Origin: Piliocolobus tephrosceles
Lineage: Eukaryota > Chordata > Mammalia > Primates > Cercopithecidae
Reading direction: 5' to 3'
DNA: 64,000 nucleotides
NCBI RefSeq assembly: GCF_002776525.5
Contig: NC_045439.1
Span: 124,725,211-124,789,210 of the forward strand
The position numbers and the translations under genes are program-made. The number at the start of each line of letters is the position of its first letter. The first letter of the stretch is position 1. Below, in pieces: positions 1 to 11,011 of the stretch. The notes under the pieces are model-generated. The model searched no databases. It had not been told where the DNA came from and saw nothing but the letters and a program-made list of their open reading frames with translations.

Positions 1-748
1 TATTTATAACTTAATGAGGAGGAAAAAGTTAGAGAAACAAAAAGAAGAAAACAAAAAGAGGTAACTGGGATGAAATCACACCCAATAAAGATACTTGGTA
101 TTACAAATAAAACTGCATTCCTTCCTCTCATTCCTCCCACTAAGATGGTTCTAAAATCGAAGGATAAAGTTAGAAAATACTATTCTCTCTGGTTGAGTAA
201 AACAAGAATCATCATCCTATGGGTGGACTGTCATTCCCTATCAATGGAAAATTTTGCAAAAGAAATAACACTTTTTAGAGGGTAAATCGTAGAATATTCT
301 CCAAAACAAATAAGAAAACAGTATGAAAAATAAATCAGGGAAGAATAATTAGGGAACTCTAAAATGTTAGGAAAATGTTGAAAAAGAGCCAATGGAAATA
401 ACAAAGGCAATCTAAAAGATAGAAATTCAGGAAGAAAATAATTAGAATAAAACTTTGTGGATGTATCTTCATTACTGCTCAAGGGAAAAAGATAACTGTA
501 TCTGAAGGGAAAATTAAAGTATTCCCTTAGATAAAGAGGCTGTGTGATTTACCAGGTGTAATTCATTGTGACCTAAATTAAGTGTGCTTCATGAAATTCC
601 CCTTAGTGTGATTCAAAACTCAGAAATACACATTTGATTCCTAATTTGATTTCCAGGGACTTTGATAGTATTAATAAGTGAGTGCCCTAGGTAGCAGACA
701 CATCATTTCTGTCATGGGAGCAAGATCTCCCACTGTAAAGTAACAAAT
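1..748. other. AT-rich intergenic DNA, no gene seen
   Basis: Purine- and AT-rich sequence with only short chance reading frames. I recognise no exon, RNA gene or named repeat family in it; decayed repeats too old to recognise by eye are possible. Confidence 0.5.
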
Positions 749-757
749 TATTTGTTT

Positions 758-763
<6 letters not shown>

Positions 764-790
<27 letters not shown>

Positions 791-1071
791 AGACGGAGTC
801 TTGCTCTGTCGCCCAGGCTGGAGTGCAGTGGCTGGATCTCAGCTCACTGCAACCTCCGCCTCCCGGGTTCACGCCATTCTCCTGCCTCAGCCTCCCGAGT
901 AGCTGGGACCACAGGCGCCGGCCACCTCGCCCGGCTAATTTTTTTGTATTTTTAGTAGAGACGGGGTTTCACAGTGTTAGTCAGGATGGTCTCGATCTCC
1001 TGACCTCGTGATCCGCCCGTCTCGGCCTCCCAAAGTGCTGGGATTACAGGCTTGAGCCACCGCGCCCGGCC
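764..1071 (-). mobile_element. AluY SINE
   Basis: Full-length Alu read from its T-run, ending in gccaccgcgcccggcc. The target duplication tatttgtttggtttt lies at 749-763 and directly after the element. It carries the gcttgagcc variant typical of monkey AluY. Confidence 0.93.
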
Positions 1072-1086
1072 TATTTGTTTGGTTTT

Positions 1087-1646
1087 CAAGTCATTCTCTC
1101 AGGTACTTGAACAGTGTCAATTGATTTCCCACAGCCTGATTTCCCCCAGAGAGACCTAACCAAATCAGGCTTCTAAATCTGAACACTTTAACATCAGACC
1201 TCAGTGACCTCAGAAAACTACAGCATCCCATGACACGACACACAGACCAGAGCAACCACCTGAGCTCCTTCAGCCCAGGGCTGCCATTGTGCACTGCCAT
1301 TAATTTCCCAAGGAACCTGTGTGGGAACTTGAGCTTCTGTACTTTCTGAAGTCAAGGAACTCGGGGAGAAGGCCAGCATCTGTAGCTCTGGCATCTGGAA
1401 GAGGATCGTGGTCAGCTTTTTGAAGTTCAACCATCACTGTGTTCCTGTGACTATAATGTTTAAAACTGAAGAATTTATAAACTGCGTTTTATTTACTTGA
1501 AAGAGGATAAAATGGCATGGGGTGGCAGGATTTACTGCTTCTTTTTTTAAGTTTCATAACAGAGATGGTTAAATGATGAGAGTTAAGCTCTGAAAGAGCT
1601 TGGGTACAGCAGTTTTAAAGCTAAGTGTTTAACGTAAAGACTATTG
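1087..1646. other. Intergenic DNA, no gene seen
   Basis: Mixed-composition sequence between two Alus. No reading frame longer than about 70 codons and no recognised repeat. Confidence 0.5.
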
Positions 1647-1937
1647 AGCCGAGCACGGTGGCTCATGCCTGTAATCCCAGCACTTTGGGAGACTGAGGCG
1701 GGCAGATCACGAGGTCAAGAGTTGGAGACTAGCTTGGCCAACATGGTGAAACCCCATCTCTACTAAAAATACAAAAATTAGCCGGGCATGGCGGTGCATG
1801 CCTGTAATCCCAGCTATTCGGGCGGACAAGGCAGGAGAATTGCTTGAACCCGGGAGGCAGAGGTGGCAGTGAGCCAACATCGCACCACTGCACTCCAGCC
1901 TGGGTTACAGAGCAAGACTCCCTCTCAAAAAAAAAAA
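1647..1937 (+). mobile_element. AluS-like SINE
   Basis: Full-length Alu from gccgagcacggtggctc to an A-tail of about eleven A. Moderately diverged from consensus. Confidence 0.9.
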
Positions 1938-2047
1938 GTCTTTAACATAACTATGCCTTGTTTTTCACTATTTGCCAAAATTGGGTTCACAGTCTCATTC
2001 CGCATCCTCACAGCCCCAGTGAAGAAATTGAAACCCAGAGGAGTTGA

Positions 2048-2359
2048 CTTTTTTGTATGTTGTTTATGTTTTTGTTTTGAGACAGGGTCTCTCACTCTGT
2101 CACCCAGGCTGGAGTGCAGTGGTGCAATCTGGGTTCACCTTGACCTTCTGGGCTCAAGCAATCCTCCCACCTTAGTCTCCCAAGTATCTGGGAACAGAGA
2201 TGTGTGCCACTACGCCCAATAAATTTTTTTTATTATTTTTTATAGAACAGGGTTTTGCTATGTTGCCCAGACTTGTCGCAAACTCCTGGGCTTAAGCAAT
2301 CCTTCCGCCTCAGCTTTCCAAAGTGCTGGGATTACAGGCATGAGCCACCACACCCAGTC
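2048..2359 (-). mobile_element. AluJ-like SINE
   Basis: Old Alu with the diagnostic ctgggctcaagcaatcctcc wording. It is flanked by cccagaggag on both sides, which is probably the target duplication. Confidence 0.85.
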
Positions 2360-2857
2360 CCAGAGGAGCTTTGAGACTCAAAACCAAGAAGTGAGCTAAT
2401 GAACAGATCCATTATGACAAGCTGACGATTGAGATCCATTATAATGTTTACTTTGTTGTTCTCAGCCAGCAGCAGAACCATCTGTCTATGATGACTTACT
2501 TCTTCACAAGGGATGCCAGTTCCCTGCTGTCCACAGTCCCGACCCAAGGCAGAATGCTGCCCTGTGCAGGAGTGAAGGTAGAGGGAATCATTAATCAGAA
2601 AGCTCCTGACATTGCCCTGTTAATCTTACTCTCTTCCTTCTGAGTGTATGGAAATCAGTCCAGAGAAAAAAAAATCAATCGATTTCAATTTTTTGGACAT
2701 CCTACCTCAAGCCATGAGTATTTTTCACTAAAAATTTCCATCAAGTTTGTTTTATTTAAACTTTTATTTTTAATTAATAAATAATAGTTACACCTATTTA
2801 TGGGACACAATGTGATGTTTTTATAGATGCATATACACTGTAGAATGATTATATCAG

Positions 2858-3142
2858 ACCGGGGGCAGTGGCTCATGCCTATAATCCTAGCACTTTGGGA
2901 GGCCGATCACCTGAGGTTGGGAGTTCGAGACCAGACTGACCAATAAGGAGAAACCCCGTCTCTACTAAAAATACAAAATTAGCTGGGCGTGGCAGCACAT
3001 GCCTGTAATCCCAGCTACTAGGGAGGCTGAGGCAGGAGAATCGCTTGAACCCGGGAAGCAGAGGTTGTGGTGAGCCGAGATCGTGCCATTGCACTCCAGC
3101 CTGGGCAACAAGAGCGAAACTCGGTCTCAAAAAAAAAAAAAA
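2858..3142 (+). mobile_element. AluS-like SINE
   Basis: Inserted in the L1 with target duplication agaatgattatatca at 2842-2856 and agaatgattatgtca at 3143. It lacks a few bases in the left arm near 2903. Confidence 0.92.
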
Positions 3143-3247
3143 AGAATGATTATGTCAAACTAACATATCCATTACCTCACATACTTGTCATTTTTTTGCA
3201 GTAAGAATGCTTAAAATAAGCTCTTTTAATAATTTGAAATACATTAT

Positions 3248-3274
3248 ATGTGTGTGTGTGTGTGTGTGTGTGTA
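3248..3274. repeat. (TG)n microsatellite
   Basis: About thirteen TG units directly before the T-run of the following antisense Alu. Confidence 0.95.
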
Positions 3275-3589
3275 TTTTTTTTTTTTTTTTTTGAGACAGA
3301 GTCTCGCTCTGTCACCCAGGTTGGAGTGCAATGACATGATCTCGGCTCACTGCAAGCTCTGTCTCCCTGGTTCACGCCATTCTCTTGCCTCAGCCTCCAG
3401 AGTAGCTGGGACTACAGGCGCCCGCAACCACGCCCAACTAATTTTTTGTATTTTTTTTTTTTTTTTTTTTTAGTAGAGACAGGGTTTCACCGTATTGACC
3501 AGGATGGTCTCGATTTCCTGACCTGGTGATCCACCCGCCTTGGCCTCCCAAAGGGCTGGGATTACAGGCATGAGCCATTGCAACTGGCC
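3275..3589 (-). mobile_element. AluY/S SINE with internal T-run
   Basis: Antisense Alu with an extra run of about twenty T at 3450-3471, in the A-rich linker between its two arms. Confidence 0.9.
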
Positions 3590-3667
3590 TATTATTATTA
3601 ATTATGGTCACCATACTGTTCAATAGGTCCTGAAAACTTACTTCTCTTGTCTAACTGAAACTTTGTA

Positions 3668-4016
3668 TTTTTTTTTTTTTTTTTTTTTGAGTCAGAGTCT
3701 TGCTCTGTCTCCCAGGCTGGAGTGCAGTGGCACGATCTCGACTCACTACAACCTCCGTCTCCTGGGTTCAAGCAATTCTCCCACCTCGGCCTCCTGAGTA
3801 GCTGGGATTATAGGGACATGCCACCACCCTGGGCTAATTATTTTATTTTTAGTAAAGACAGGGTTTTGCCACCACCCTGGGCTAATTTTTTTTATTTTTA
3901 GTAAAGACAGGGTTTCGCCATGTTGGCCAGGCTGGTCTCAAACTCCTGACCTCAAGTAATCTGCCTGCCTTGGCCTCCTAAAGTGCTGGGATTACAGGCG
4001 TGAGCCACTGCACACA
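3668..4016 (-). mobile_element. Alu with 48-base internal duplication
   Basis: Target duplication actgaaactttgta at 3654-3667 and 4017-4030. The stretch from ccaccaccctgggctaatt to the gacagggttt motif occurs twice in tandem (3821-3868 and 3869-3917), making the copy longer than normal. Confidence 0.92.
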
Positions 4017-4761
4017 ACTGAAACTTTGTACCTTTTGATCAACATCTCTGCATTCCCCATCCCCATTCCTATCCCCGGCTTCTAATAACCACTATTCTCT
4101 TTTTCACTTTTGTAAGTTCAATTTTTTTTTATTCCACATATAAGTGAGATCATGCAATATTGTCTTTCCATGCCTGGCTTATTTTGTTTAATATAATGTC
4201 CTCCAGGTTCATTCATGTTGTCACAAGTGACAGGCTTTCCTTCTTTTCTAGGGCTGAATAGTATTCTGTTGAATATATATGATATTTTTCAGACAAATGT
4301 TGTAGAACTTTTCCCGTTTTCTTCTAGTAGTTTTGTAGTTTCAGGTCTTATGTTTAAGTCTTTAATTCATTTTGAACTGATTTTTGCTAATAGTGTGAGA
4401 TAAAGGTCCAATTTCATTCTTCTAAATATGGATATCCAGTTTTCCCAACACTATTTATTGAAGAGACTGTCCTTTCCCCATTGTAAAACAAAAAGACGCT
4501 GAATAGCCAAAGCAATCTTGCACACACTCAGAAAAAGTCACAGGCATCATATTATCTTATCTTAAAATATAAAGTTATAGTTATCAAAACAGCATGGCAC
4601 TGGCATAAAAACAAACACATCAACCAATGACAGAATACAGAGCCCCGAAATCAACCCTCCCATTTAAGGTCAGTTCATTTTCAAAAAATGTTCCAAGACA
4701 TGAGTTTAGATAACTGAACTAAAGGTACTAGAAGGAATTTTAAAAGCTCATTGTTCCAACC

Positions 4762-5066
4762 TTTTTGTTGTTGTTATTTGTTTGTTTGAGATAGAGTCTC
4801 GCTCTGTCACCCAGGCTGGAGTGCAGTGGTGCGATCTCTGCTCATTGCAACCTCTGCCTCCTAGGTTCAAGCAATTCTCCTGCCTCAGCCTCCCAAGCAG
4901 CTGGGAGTACAGGCGCCCACCACCACACCTGGCTAATTTTCGTATTTTTAGTAGAGACAGGGTTTCACCATATTGGCCAGGCTGGTCTCGAATTCCTGAC
5001 CTTGTGATCCACCCACATCAACCTCTCAAAGTGCTACGATTATAGGAGTGAGCCACTGCACCTGGC
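4762..5066 (-). mobile_element. AluS-like SINE
   Basis: T-rich start with gttgttgtt and tttgtttg, body from gagatagagtctcgctc, end gccactgcacctggc. Confidence 0.9.
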
Positions 5067-5067
5067 T

Positions 5068-5361
5068 TTTTTTTTTTTTTGGAAACAGAGTTTCACTCTT
5101 TTGTTCAGGCTGCAGTGAAGTGGTACAATCTCAGCTCAGTTCAACCTCCACCTCCCAGCTTCAAGTGATTCTCCTGCCTCAGCCTCCCGAGTAGCTGGGA
5201 TTATAGGTGCCCGCCACCAAACCTGGCTAATGTTTGTATTTTTAGTAGAGGCAAGGTGTCACCATGTTGGCCAGGCTAGTCTCGAACCCCTGACCTCAGG
5301 TGATCCACCCTCCTCGGCCTCCTAAAGTGCTAGGATTACAGGCATGAGCCACTGAGCCCAC
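5068..5361 (-). mobile_element. AluS-like SINE
   Basis: Abuts the previous antisense Alu. The phrase tccaaccctttt after it echoes ttccaaccttttt before 4762, so this pair probably shares one outer target duplication, the second Alu having landed in the tail of the first. Confidence 0.88.
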
Positions 5362-5399
5362 CCTCCAACCCTTTTCTTAGGTTAAAAAGTGCCAGTCAA

Positions 5400-5716
5400 G
5401 CTGGGTGTGGTGGCTTATGCCTGTAATCCCAACACTTTGGGAGACCAAGGTGGGCAGATCACTTGAGGCCAGGAGTTCAAGATCAGCCTGGCCAACATGG
5501 TGAAACCCCGTCTCCACTAAAAATACAAAAATTAGCCAGGCATGGTAGCCTGGCTACCTGGATTACATGCCTGTAATCCCAGCTACTCGGAGGCTGAGGC
5601 ATGAGAATTGCTTAAACCCGAGAGGCAGAGGTTGCAGTGAGCTGAGATCATGCCATTGCACTCCAGGCTGTGTGACAGAGAGAACTCTGTCTCAAAAAAA
5701 AAAAAAAAAAAAAAAA
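5400..5716 (+). mobile_element. AluS SINE
   Basis: A-tail of about 24 A. Target duplication agtgccagtcaa before and agtgccgatcaa after. A small insertion sits in the left arm near 5550 (ggtagcctggctacctgg). Confidence 0.92.
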
Positions 5717-6087
5717 GTGCCGATCAATGATTTGGACTAAGAACTTAAAATAATTCTTCCACACTGAGAGTGGTTTGCTCTGGTCTAGCAATCCTCTCAT
5801 CCTCTCTAATCGTTCTTTAAATTTCCTTTAATCCCTGACTTCTCACTAGAGACAGCCCTCATTTCTTCTTTCTGTCCTCTCTTTGACATGTCTTAAGGCT
5901 AAATGATTACATACAAAGCAACTGAATTATATAGCACCAAGTACCAACCACAGTGCATGGTGGTGATAGTCCTCACTTTATTTATGTACTTACATCTTCA
6001 TGGTCATTCTCCTCCTTTTAATGGTAAAGAACTTGGAAAGTAGATCGTACAGCATCAAGCACTATCACACATAAAAATTTTGATTAA
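5717..6087. other. Intergenic DNA, no gene seen
   Basis: Repeat-poor sequence between Alus with no supported exon. Confidence 0.5.
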
Positions 6088-6396
6088 GGCCGGGCGCGGT
6101 GGCTCAAGCCTGTAATCCCAGCACTTTGGGAGGCCGAGACGGGCGGATCACGAGGTCAGGAGATCGAGACCCTCCTGGCTAACACGGTGAAACCCCGTCT
6201 CTACTAAAAATACAAAAAATTAGCCGGGCGAGGTGGTGGGCGCCTGTGGTCCCAGCCACTCGGGAGGCTGAGGCAGGAGAATGGCGTGAACCCAGGAGGC
6301 AGAGGTTGCGGTGAGCTGAGATCCGGCCACTGCACTCTAGCCTGGGCGGAGAGCAAGACTCCGTCTCAAAAAAAAAAATAAAAAAAAAATAAAAAA
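6088..6396 (+). mobile_element. AluY SINE, monkey type
   Basis: Starts ggccgggcgcggtggctcaa. Perfect 16-base target duplication ataaaaattttgatta at 6071-6086 and 6397-6412. Its tail is broken into A-runs with single T. Confidence 0.95.
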
Positions 6397-6412
6397 ATAA
6401 AAATTTTGATTA

Positions 6413-6896
6413 GCCATTTAATCAAAATTCTATTTCATTCTTTATACACAAATGGGTTTCTGCATTTCCTTTCTGCATATTCCCCACTCTATGTAAGTTT
6501 ATGTCCTGGCAGAGATAAGAGTGAGCCAGTGGCCTCTGGAAGATTCTGAGCTGGCAGAGAACCTAATGAAACAAATACCCTTTCTCACATATGTCATGTT
6601 TCTGGGAAATCCTGACCTGTACTAATAGAACAGTCAATGATTATTTTCCAAAGGTTATTGGAAAAAGTGCTCTGAGTACAAAACCCTAGGTGCAAACTTT
6701 TTCTATAAATGTCCAGGAAGTACATAGCTTATGTTTTGCAAACTAAATGCAACCACTCATCTCTGTCATAGTAGCTCCAAAACAGTTACAGACAATATGT
6801 AGCTAAATGAGAAAGGCTGTGTTCCAGTAACATCATGTTTACAAAACACCTACCAGAGAACATTGTTTCTGCCTACTTGTCATCTTTCCACATAAG
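6413..6896. other. DNA upstream of the olfactory receptor, no gene seen
   Basis: Repeat-poor stretch upstream of OR10G3. It could hold a noncoding 5' exon or promoter of the receptor, but I see no motif strong enough to place one. Confidence 0.45.
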
Positions 6897-6910
6897 AAAA
6901 AAACTTCTCT

Positions 6911-7207
6911 GCCATGCTTGGTGGCTCACGCCTGTAATCCCAGCACTTTGGGAGGCTGAGGCAGGTGGATCACCTGAGGTCAGGAGTTCAAGACTAGGCC
7001 AGCTAACATGGTGAAACCCCATCTCTACTAAAAATACAAAAAATTAGCCAGGCGTGATGGCACATGTCTGTAATCCCAGCTACTTGGGAGGCTGAGGCAG
7101 GAGAATTGCTTGAACCTGGGAGGCGGGGGTTGCAGTGAGCCAAGATCATGCCATTGCACCCCAGCCTGGGCAACAGAGCAAAACTCTGTCTCCAAAAAAA
7201 AGAAAGA
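6911..7207 (+). mobile_element. AluS SINE
   Basis: Ends about 120 bases before the OR10G3 start codon. The target duplication aaacttctctgcca occurs on both sides. Confidence 0.9.
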
Positions 7208-7310
7208 AAGAAACTTCTCTGCCACCATCCCTAGTTTTTACAATCTCTTTTTCTAATTCCCCCTCACTTTCCTCTCACCTCTATGTTAACTCTTGTTTTG
7301 TCCATTCTCT

Positions 7311-7329
7311 AGGTAAGATTCTCCGGGAT
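7311..7329 (+). promoter_or_regulatory. Probable splice acceptor and leader before OR10G3
   Basis: A pyrimidine-rich run from about 7240 ends in tccattctctag at 7312, 17 bases before the start codon. Olfactory receptor genes usually splice a noncoding 5' exon to a site just upstream of the coding exon, and this fits. The bases after the AG also read as a donor (gtaagat), so usage is uncertain. Confidence 0.45.
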
Positions 7330-8271
7330 ATGGAAAGAGTCAACAACACACTGTTGACTGTGTTTATCCTAACAGGAATTCCTTATCCACTCAGGCTAAG
7401 GACACTCTTTTTTGTGTTCTTTTTGCTAATCTACATCCTGACTCAGCTGGGAAACCTGCTTATTTTAATCACTGTCTGGGCAGACCCGAGGCTCCATGCC
7501 CGCCCCATGTACATCTTTCTTGGTGTTCTCTCAGTCGTTGACATGGGCATCTCCTCCATCATCGTCCCTCGCCTCATGATGAACTTCACTTTAGGCGTCA
7601 AATCCATCCCATTTGGTGGCTGTGTTGCTCAACTCTATTTCTATCACTTCCTGGGCAGCACCCAGTGCTTCCTCTACACCCTGATGGCCTATGACAGGTA
7701 CCTGGCCATATGTCAGCCCCTGCACTACCCTGTGCTTATGACTGCTAAGCTGAGTGCCTTGCTTGTGGCTGGAGCCTGGGTGGCAGGATCCATCCATGGG
7801 GCTCTCCAGGCCATCCTAACCTTCCGCCTGCCCTACTGTGGGCCCAATCAGGTGGATTACTTCTTCTGTGACATCCCTGCAGTGTTGAGACTGGCCTGTG
7901 CTGACACAACAGTCAATGAGCTGGTGACCTTTGTGGACATTGGGGTGGTGGTTGCCAGTTGCTTCTTCCTGATCCTCCTCTCCTACATACAGATCATTCA
8001 GGCCATCCTGAGAATCCGTACAGCTGATGGGCGGCGCCGGGCTTTTTCAACCTGTGGAGCACATGTAACCGTGGTCACCGTGTACTATGTGCCCTGTGCC
8101 TTCATCTACCTGAGGCCTGAAACCAACAGCCCCCTGGATGGGGCAGCTGCTCTGTTCCCCACGGCCATTACTCCTTTCCTCAATCCCCTTATCTACACTC
8201 TGCGGAACCAAGAGGTGAAGCTGGCCCTGAAAACAATGCTCAGAAACCCAAGAACTATGAGTGAGGTTTGA
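7330..8271 (+). CDS. OR10G3: Olfactory receptor 10G3, intact
   Basis: A complete 313-residue class A odorant receptor in one exon, acting in the olfactory cilium membrane through the Golf/adenylyl cyclase pathway. Its ligand cannot be read from sequence. Seven membrane segments fit. Family marks in order: N-glycosylation site NNT at residues 5-7; GNLLI in TM1; PMYIFLG at the start of TM2; MAYDRYLAIC at the end of TM3; SY in TM5; RRRAFSTCGAH before TM6; NPLIYTLRN in TM7. The frame stays open upstream to 7135 through Alu sequence. I chose the ATG at 7330 because MERVNNTLLT matches the human OR10G3 start as I recall it and gives the normal family length. There is no frameshift or stop, so it appears functional. 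The assignment over paralogue OR10G2 rests on my memory of the human protein and on SALL2 lying downstream. Confidence 0.95.
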   Translation: MERVNNTLLTVFILTGIPYPLRLRTLFFVFFLLIYILTQLGNLLILITVWADPRLHARPMYIFLGVLSVVDMGISSIIVPRLMMNFTLGVKSIPFGGCVAQLYFYHFLGSTQCFLYTLMAYDRYLAICQPLHYPVLMTAKLSALLVAGAWVAGSIHGALQAILTFRLPYCGPNQVDYFFCDIPAVLRLACADTTVNELVTFVDIGVVVASCFFLILLSYIQIIQAILRIRTADGRRRAFSTCGAHVTVVTVYYVPCAFIYLRPETNSPLDGAAALFPTAITPFLNPLIYTLRNQEVKLALKTMLRNPRTMSEV

Positions 8272-8418
8272 AAGTGTCCTTCTCCCACTAGGGAAGCTGT
8301 CACAATTAGAATTTATTATAATGTTTAGGCTTCAGTAATTTTTTTTTCTTCTTGCTTTTCCTCTTTTATATAGCCATATTGTATGATCAAACACAGTTTA
8401 AGGTAAAATACTAACTTT

Positions 8419-8713
8419 CTTTTTTTTTTGAGACGGAGTCTCGCTCTGTCACCCAGGCTGGAGTGCAGTGGCGCGATCTCGGCTCACTGCAAGCTCCGCC
8501 TCCCGGGTTTACGCCATTCTCCTGCCTCAGCCTCCCGAGTAGCTGGGACTACAGGTGCCCGCCACCTCGCCCGGCTAGTTTTTCGTATTTTTTTTAGTAG
8601 AGACAGGGTTTCACCATGTTAGCCAGGATGATTTCGATTTCCTGACCTTGTGATCCTCCCGACTCGGCCTCCCAAAGTGCTGGGATTACAGGCTTGAGCC
8701 ACCGCGCCCAGCC
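8419..8713 (-). mobile_element. AluY SINE, monkey type
   Basis: Inserted just beyond the OR10G3 stop. Target duplication gtaaaatactaacttt on both sides (8403 and 8715). Confidence 0.94.
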
Positions 8714-8901
8714 TGTAAAATACTAACTTTATAACAGTTCCTTAGTATCCTCTCAAGATAACTCTCAGCCACTACAAGAGTACAGAATGACACCAAATTC
8801 TCACAAATTAAACCACATTAAACAATCCAGAAGAAAGAATGCAATAGTGTATTTTAAAATGTCTCAGTAGAGTTCAATATGATATTTCCCAACATGATAT
8901 C

Positions 8902-9280
8902 TGACAGTTAATACTGAATGTCAACTTGATTGGATAGAAGGATACAAAGTATTGATCCTGGGTGTGCCTGTGAGGGTGTTGCCAAAAGAGATTAACATTT
9001 GAGGGCTGGGAAAGGCAGACCCACCCTTAATCGGCATAGGCACAATCTAATCAGCTGCCAGCAAGGATGGAATATAAGCAGGCAGGGAAATGTGAAAAGA
9101 AAGACTGGCCTAGCCTCTCAGCCTACATCTTTCTCCCGCCCTGAGTGCATCCTACTCTGGAACATAAGACTCCAGGTTCTTCAGTTTTGGAACTCGGACT
9201 GGCTCTCCTTGCTCCTCAGACTGCAGATGTCCTATTGTGGGACCTTGTGGCCATGTGAGTGAATACTTAATAAACTCCCC

Positions 9281-9315
<35 letters not shown>

Positions 9316-9352
9316 CATTAGTTCTGTCCCTCTAGAGAACCCTGACTAACAT
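8902..9352 (+). mobile_element. Solo LTR-like repeat
   Basis: About 450 bases that I recognise as a common primate repeat: tgtcaacttgattggatag, cctgtgagggtgttgcc, a poly(A) signal aataaa near 9269, a (TA)n run at 9286-9313, and an end of ctctagagaaccctgact. Start, end and polyadenylation signal fit a retroviral LTR. I do not assign a family. It has no coding content. Confidence 0.6.
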
Positions 9353-9510
9353 AGGGGTGAAAGATAAAAGACTACATATTGGATACAGTGTACACTGCTT
9401 GGATTATAGGTGCACCAAAATCTCAGAAATCACCACTAAAGAACTTATCCATGTAACCAAAAACCACCTGTACCCCAAAAACTATTGAAATAAAATTTTC
9501 TTAAAAAGCA
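9353..9510 (+). mobile_element. LINE-1 3' end fragment
   Basis: Contains ggtgcaccaaaatctcag, aaatcaccactaaagaactt and tgtaaccaaaaaccacctg, the terminal 3' UTR wording of primate L1, then an A-rich tail. Confidence 0.8.
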
Positions 9511-9536
9511 TTGTTTTAAAAAATACTATTTCTGGG

Positions 9537-9845
9537 GCTGGGCATGGTGGCTCATGCCTGTAATCCCAGTACTTTGGGAGGCTGAGGCAGGCAGGTCACC
9601 TGAGGTCAGGAGTTTGAGACCAGCCTGGCCTACATGGCAAAACCCCGTCTCTACTAAATATACAAAAATTAGCCAGGCGTGGTGGCACACACCTGTACTC
9701 TCAGCTACTCAGGAGGCTGAGGCAGGAGAATCGCGTGAACCTGGGAGGCAGAGGTTGCAGTGAGCCAAGATATCGCCCCACTGCACTCTAGCCTGGGTGA
9801 CAGAGAGTGACTCCGTCTCAAAAAAAATTAAAATTAAAATAAAAA
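9537..9845 (+). mobile_element. AluS SINE
   Basis: Full length, with a tail of A-runs broken by TT. Confidence 0.9.
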
Positions 9846-10141
9846 ATAAGTTTTCAAAGTCATAGCCACAAGAATCTCAGGAAAAACTTTCCAAAAAGAG
9901 GAAAAAGCTAATGCAAGGCTCTAGGATGGAAAAGAAAAAAAAAAAAAAAAAAAAAATAAAAAAATCAGAAAGGAAAGCTAGTGTTGGTAAAAGGTAGTAT
10001 ATGGGGGAGAGGTTACATGACCACACTATCTGTGAAGGGTAGATATCGTAAAGCCTCAGAAACTATGTAGGAAGTTTGGATTTAATCTAACATAATAGGT
10101 AATGTGTTAGCGGCACAAATTTAGCGCCTTAAACAACATCC
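9846..10141. other. Intergenic DNA with A-rich run, no gene seen
   Basis: Includes an A-run at about 9930-9955. No exon or named repeat recognised. Confidence 0.45.
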
Positions 10142-10142
10142 A

Positions 10143-10422
10143 GCCAGGCGCAGTGGCTCACGCCTGTAATCACAGCACTTTGGGAGGCCAAGGCAGGTGG
10201 ATCACTTGAGGTCGGAAGTTCGAGACCAGCCTAACCAACATGGAGAAACCACGTCTCTACCAAAAATACAAAATTAGCCAGGCATGGTGGTGCATGCCTG
10301 GGAGGCTGAGGCAGGAGAGAATAGCTTGAACCCGGGAGGTGGAGGTTGCAGTGAGCTGAGATTGCACCATTGCACTCTAGCCTGGGCAACAAGAGCCAAA
10401 CTCCATCTCAAAAAAAGAAAAA
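10143..10422 (+). mobile_element. AluS SINE with internal deletion
   Basis: The usual taatcccagctactcgg block is missing near 10298. Target duplication aaacaacatcca on both sides. Confidence 0.9.
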
Positions 10423-10555
10423 AGAAACAACATCCAATTTATTAGCTCACAGATTTATAGGTCAGCAGTCCATGCACAGGGTCTCACAAGGTTAAAATCA
10501 CTGTGTCCCTGTGTCGCTGAGCTGCATTCTCTTTGATTGTTTATGTAGAGACAGG

Positions 10556-10677
10556 GGTGAGGCAGGAGGATCACTTGAGATTGGGAGGTCAAGGCTCCAA
10601 TGAGCCGTGATAGCACCACTGCACTCCAACCTGAGCAACAGAGCAAGTACCTTGTCTCAAAACAAACAAACAAACAG
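10556..10677 (+). mobile_element. Partial AluJ-like right arm
   Basis: Only the 3' portion is present, from gaggcaggaggatcacttg through ctgcactccaacctgagc to a (CAAA)n tail. Confidence 0.8.
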
Positions 10678-10698
10678 GAAAGAAAGAAAAGAAATTTG

Positions 10699-10995
10699 GC
10701 CAGGCACGGGAGCTCAAGCCTGTAATCTCAGCACTTTGGGAGGCCGAGGCTGGCAAATCATAAGGTCAGGAGTTCGAGACCAGCCTGACCAACATGGTGA
10801 AACCCCGTCTCTACTAAAAATACAAAAATTAGCCAGATGTGGTGGCGCACGCCTCTAATCCCAACGATTCAGGAGGTTGAGGCAGGAGAATCACTTGAAC
10901 CCAGGAGGTGGAGGTTACAGTGAGCCAAGATTATGCCACTGCACTCCAGCCTGGGCAACAGAGCAAGACACCGTCTCAATAAAAAAAAAAAAAAA
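10699..10995 (+). mobile_element. AluS SINE
   Basis: Full length with about fourteen A. Flanked by aagaaatt on both sides. Confidence 0.9.
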
Positions 10996-11011
10996 GAAAT
11001 TATACAAACAT

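Larger units (their letters stand above)
2745..4690 (-). mobile_element. Old LINE-1 with inverted 5' segment
   Basis: Read left to right, 2745-4260 follows the antisense L1 3' region: tttatgggacacaatgtgatg, then taataaccactattct, then the ccacatataagtgagatcatgc and cctccaggttcattcatg blocks. A jump follows to antisense ORF2 at about 4280-4485 (cagttttcccaacactattt, gaagagactgtcctttcccc). From 4486 to about 4690 the strand flips and sense ORF2 is read (caaaacagcatggcactggc). Three Alus and a TG repeat interrupt it. All reading frames are broken. A 3' part plus an inverted 5' part is the usual mark of twin-primed L1 insertion. The L1 subfamily is not assigned. Confidence 0.7.

Noticed and set aside
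752..1011. Many short frames of 60-140 codons with sequences like RQSLALSPRLECSGAISAHC or its reverse
   Set aside because: They coincide with Alu elements on either strand and recur dozens of times; they are translations of the repeat consensus, not genes.
7135..7329. In-frame upstream extension of OR10G3 by 65 codons
   Set aside because: The extra codons are Alu-derived; the ATG at 7330 gives the normal receptor length and the conserved N-terminus.
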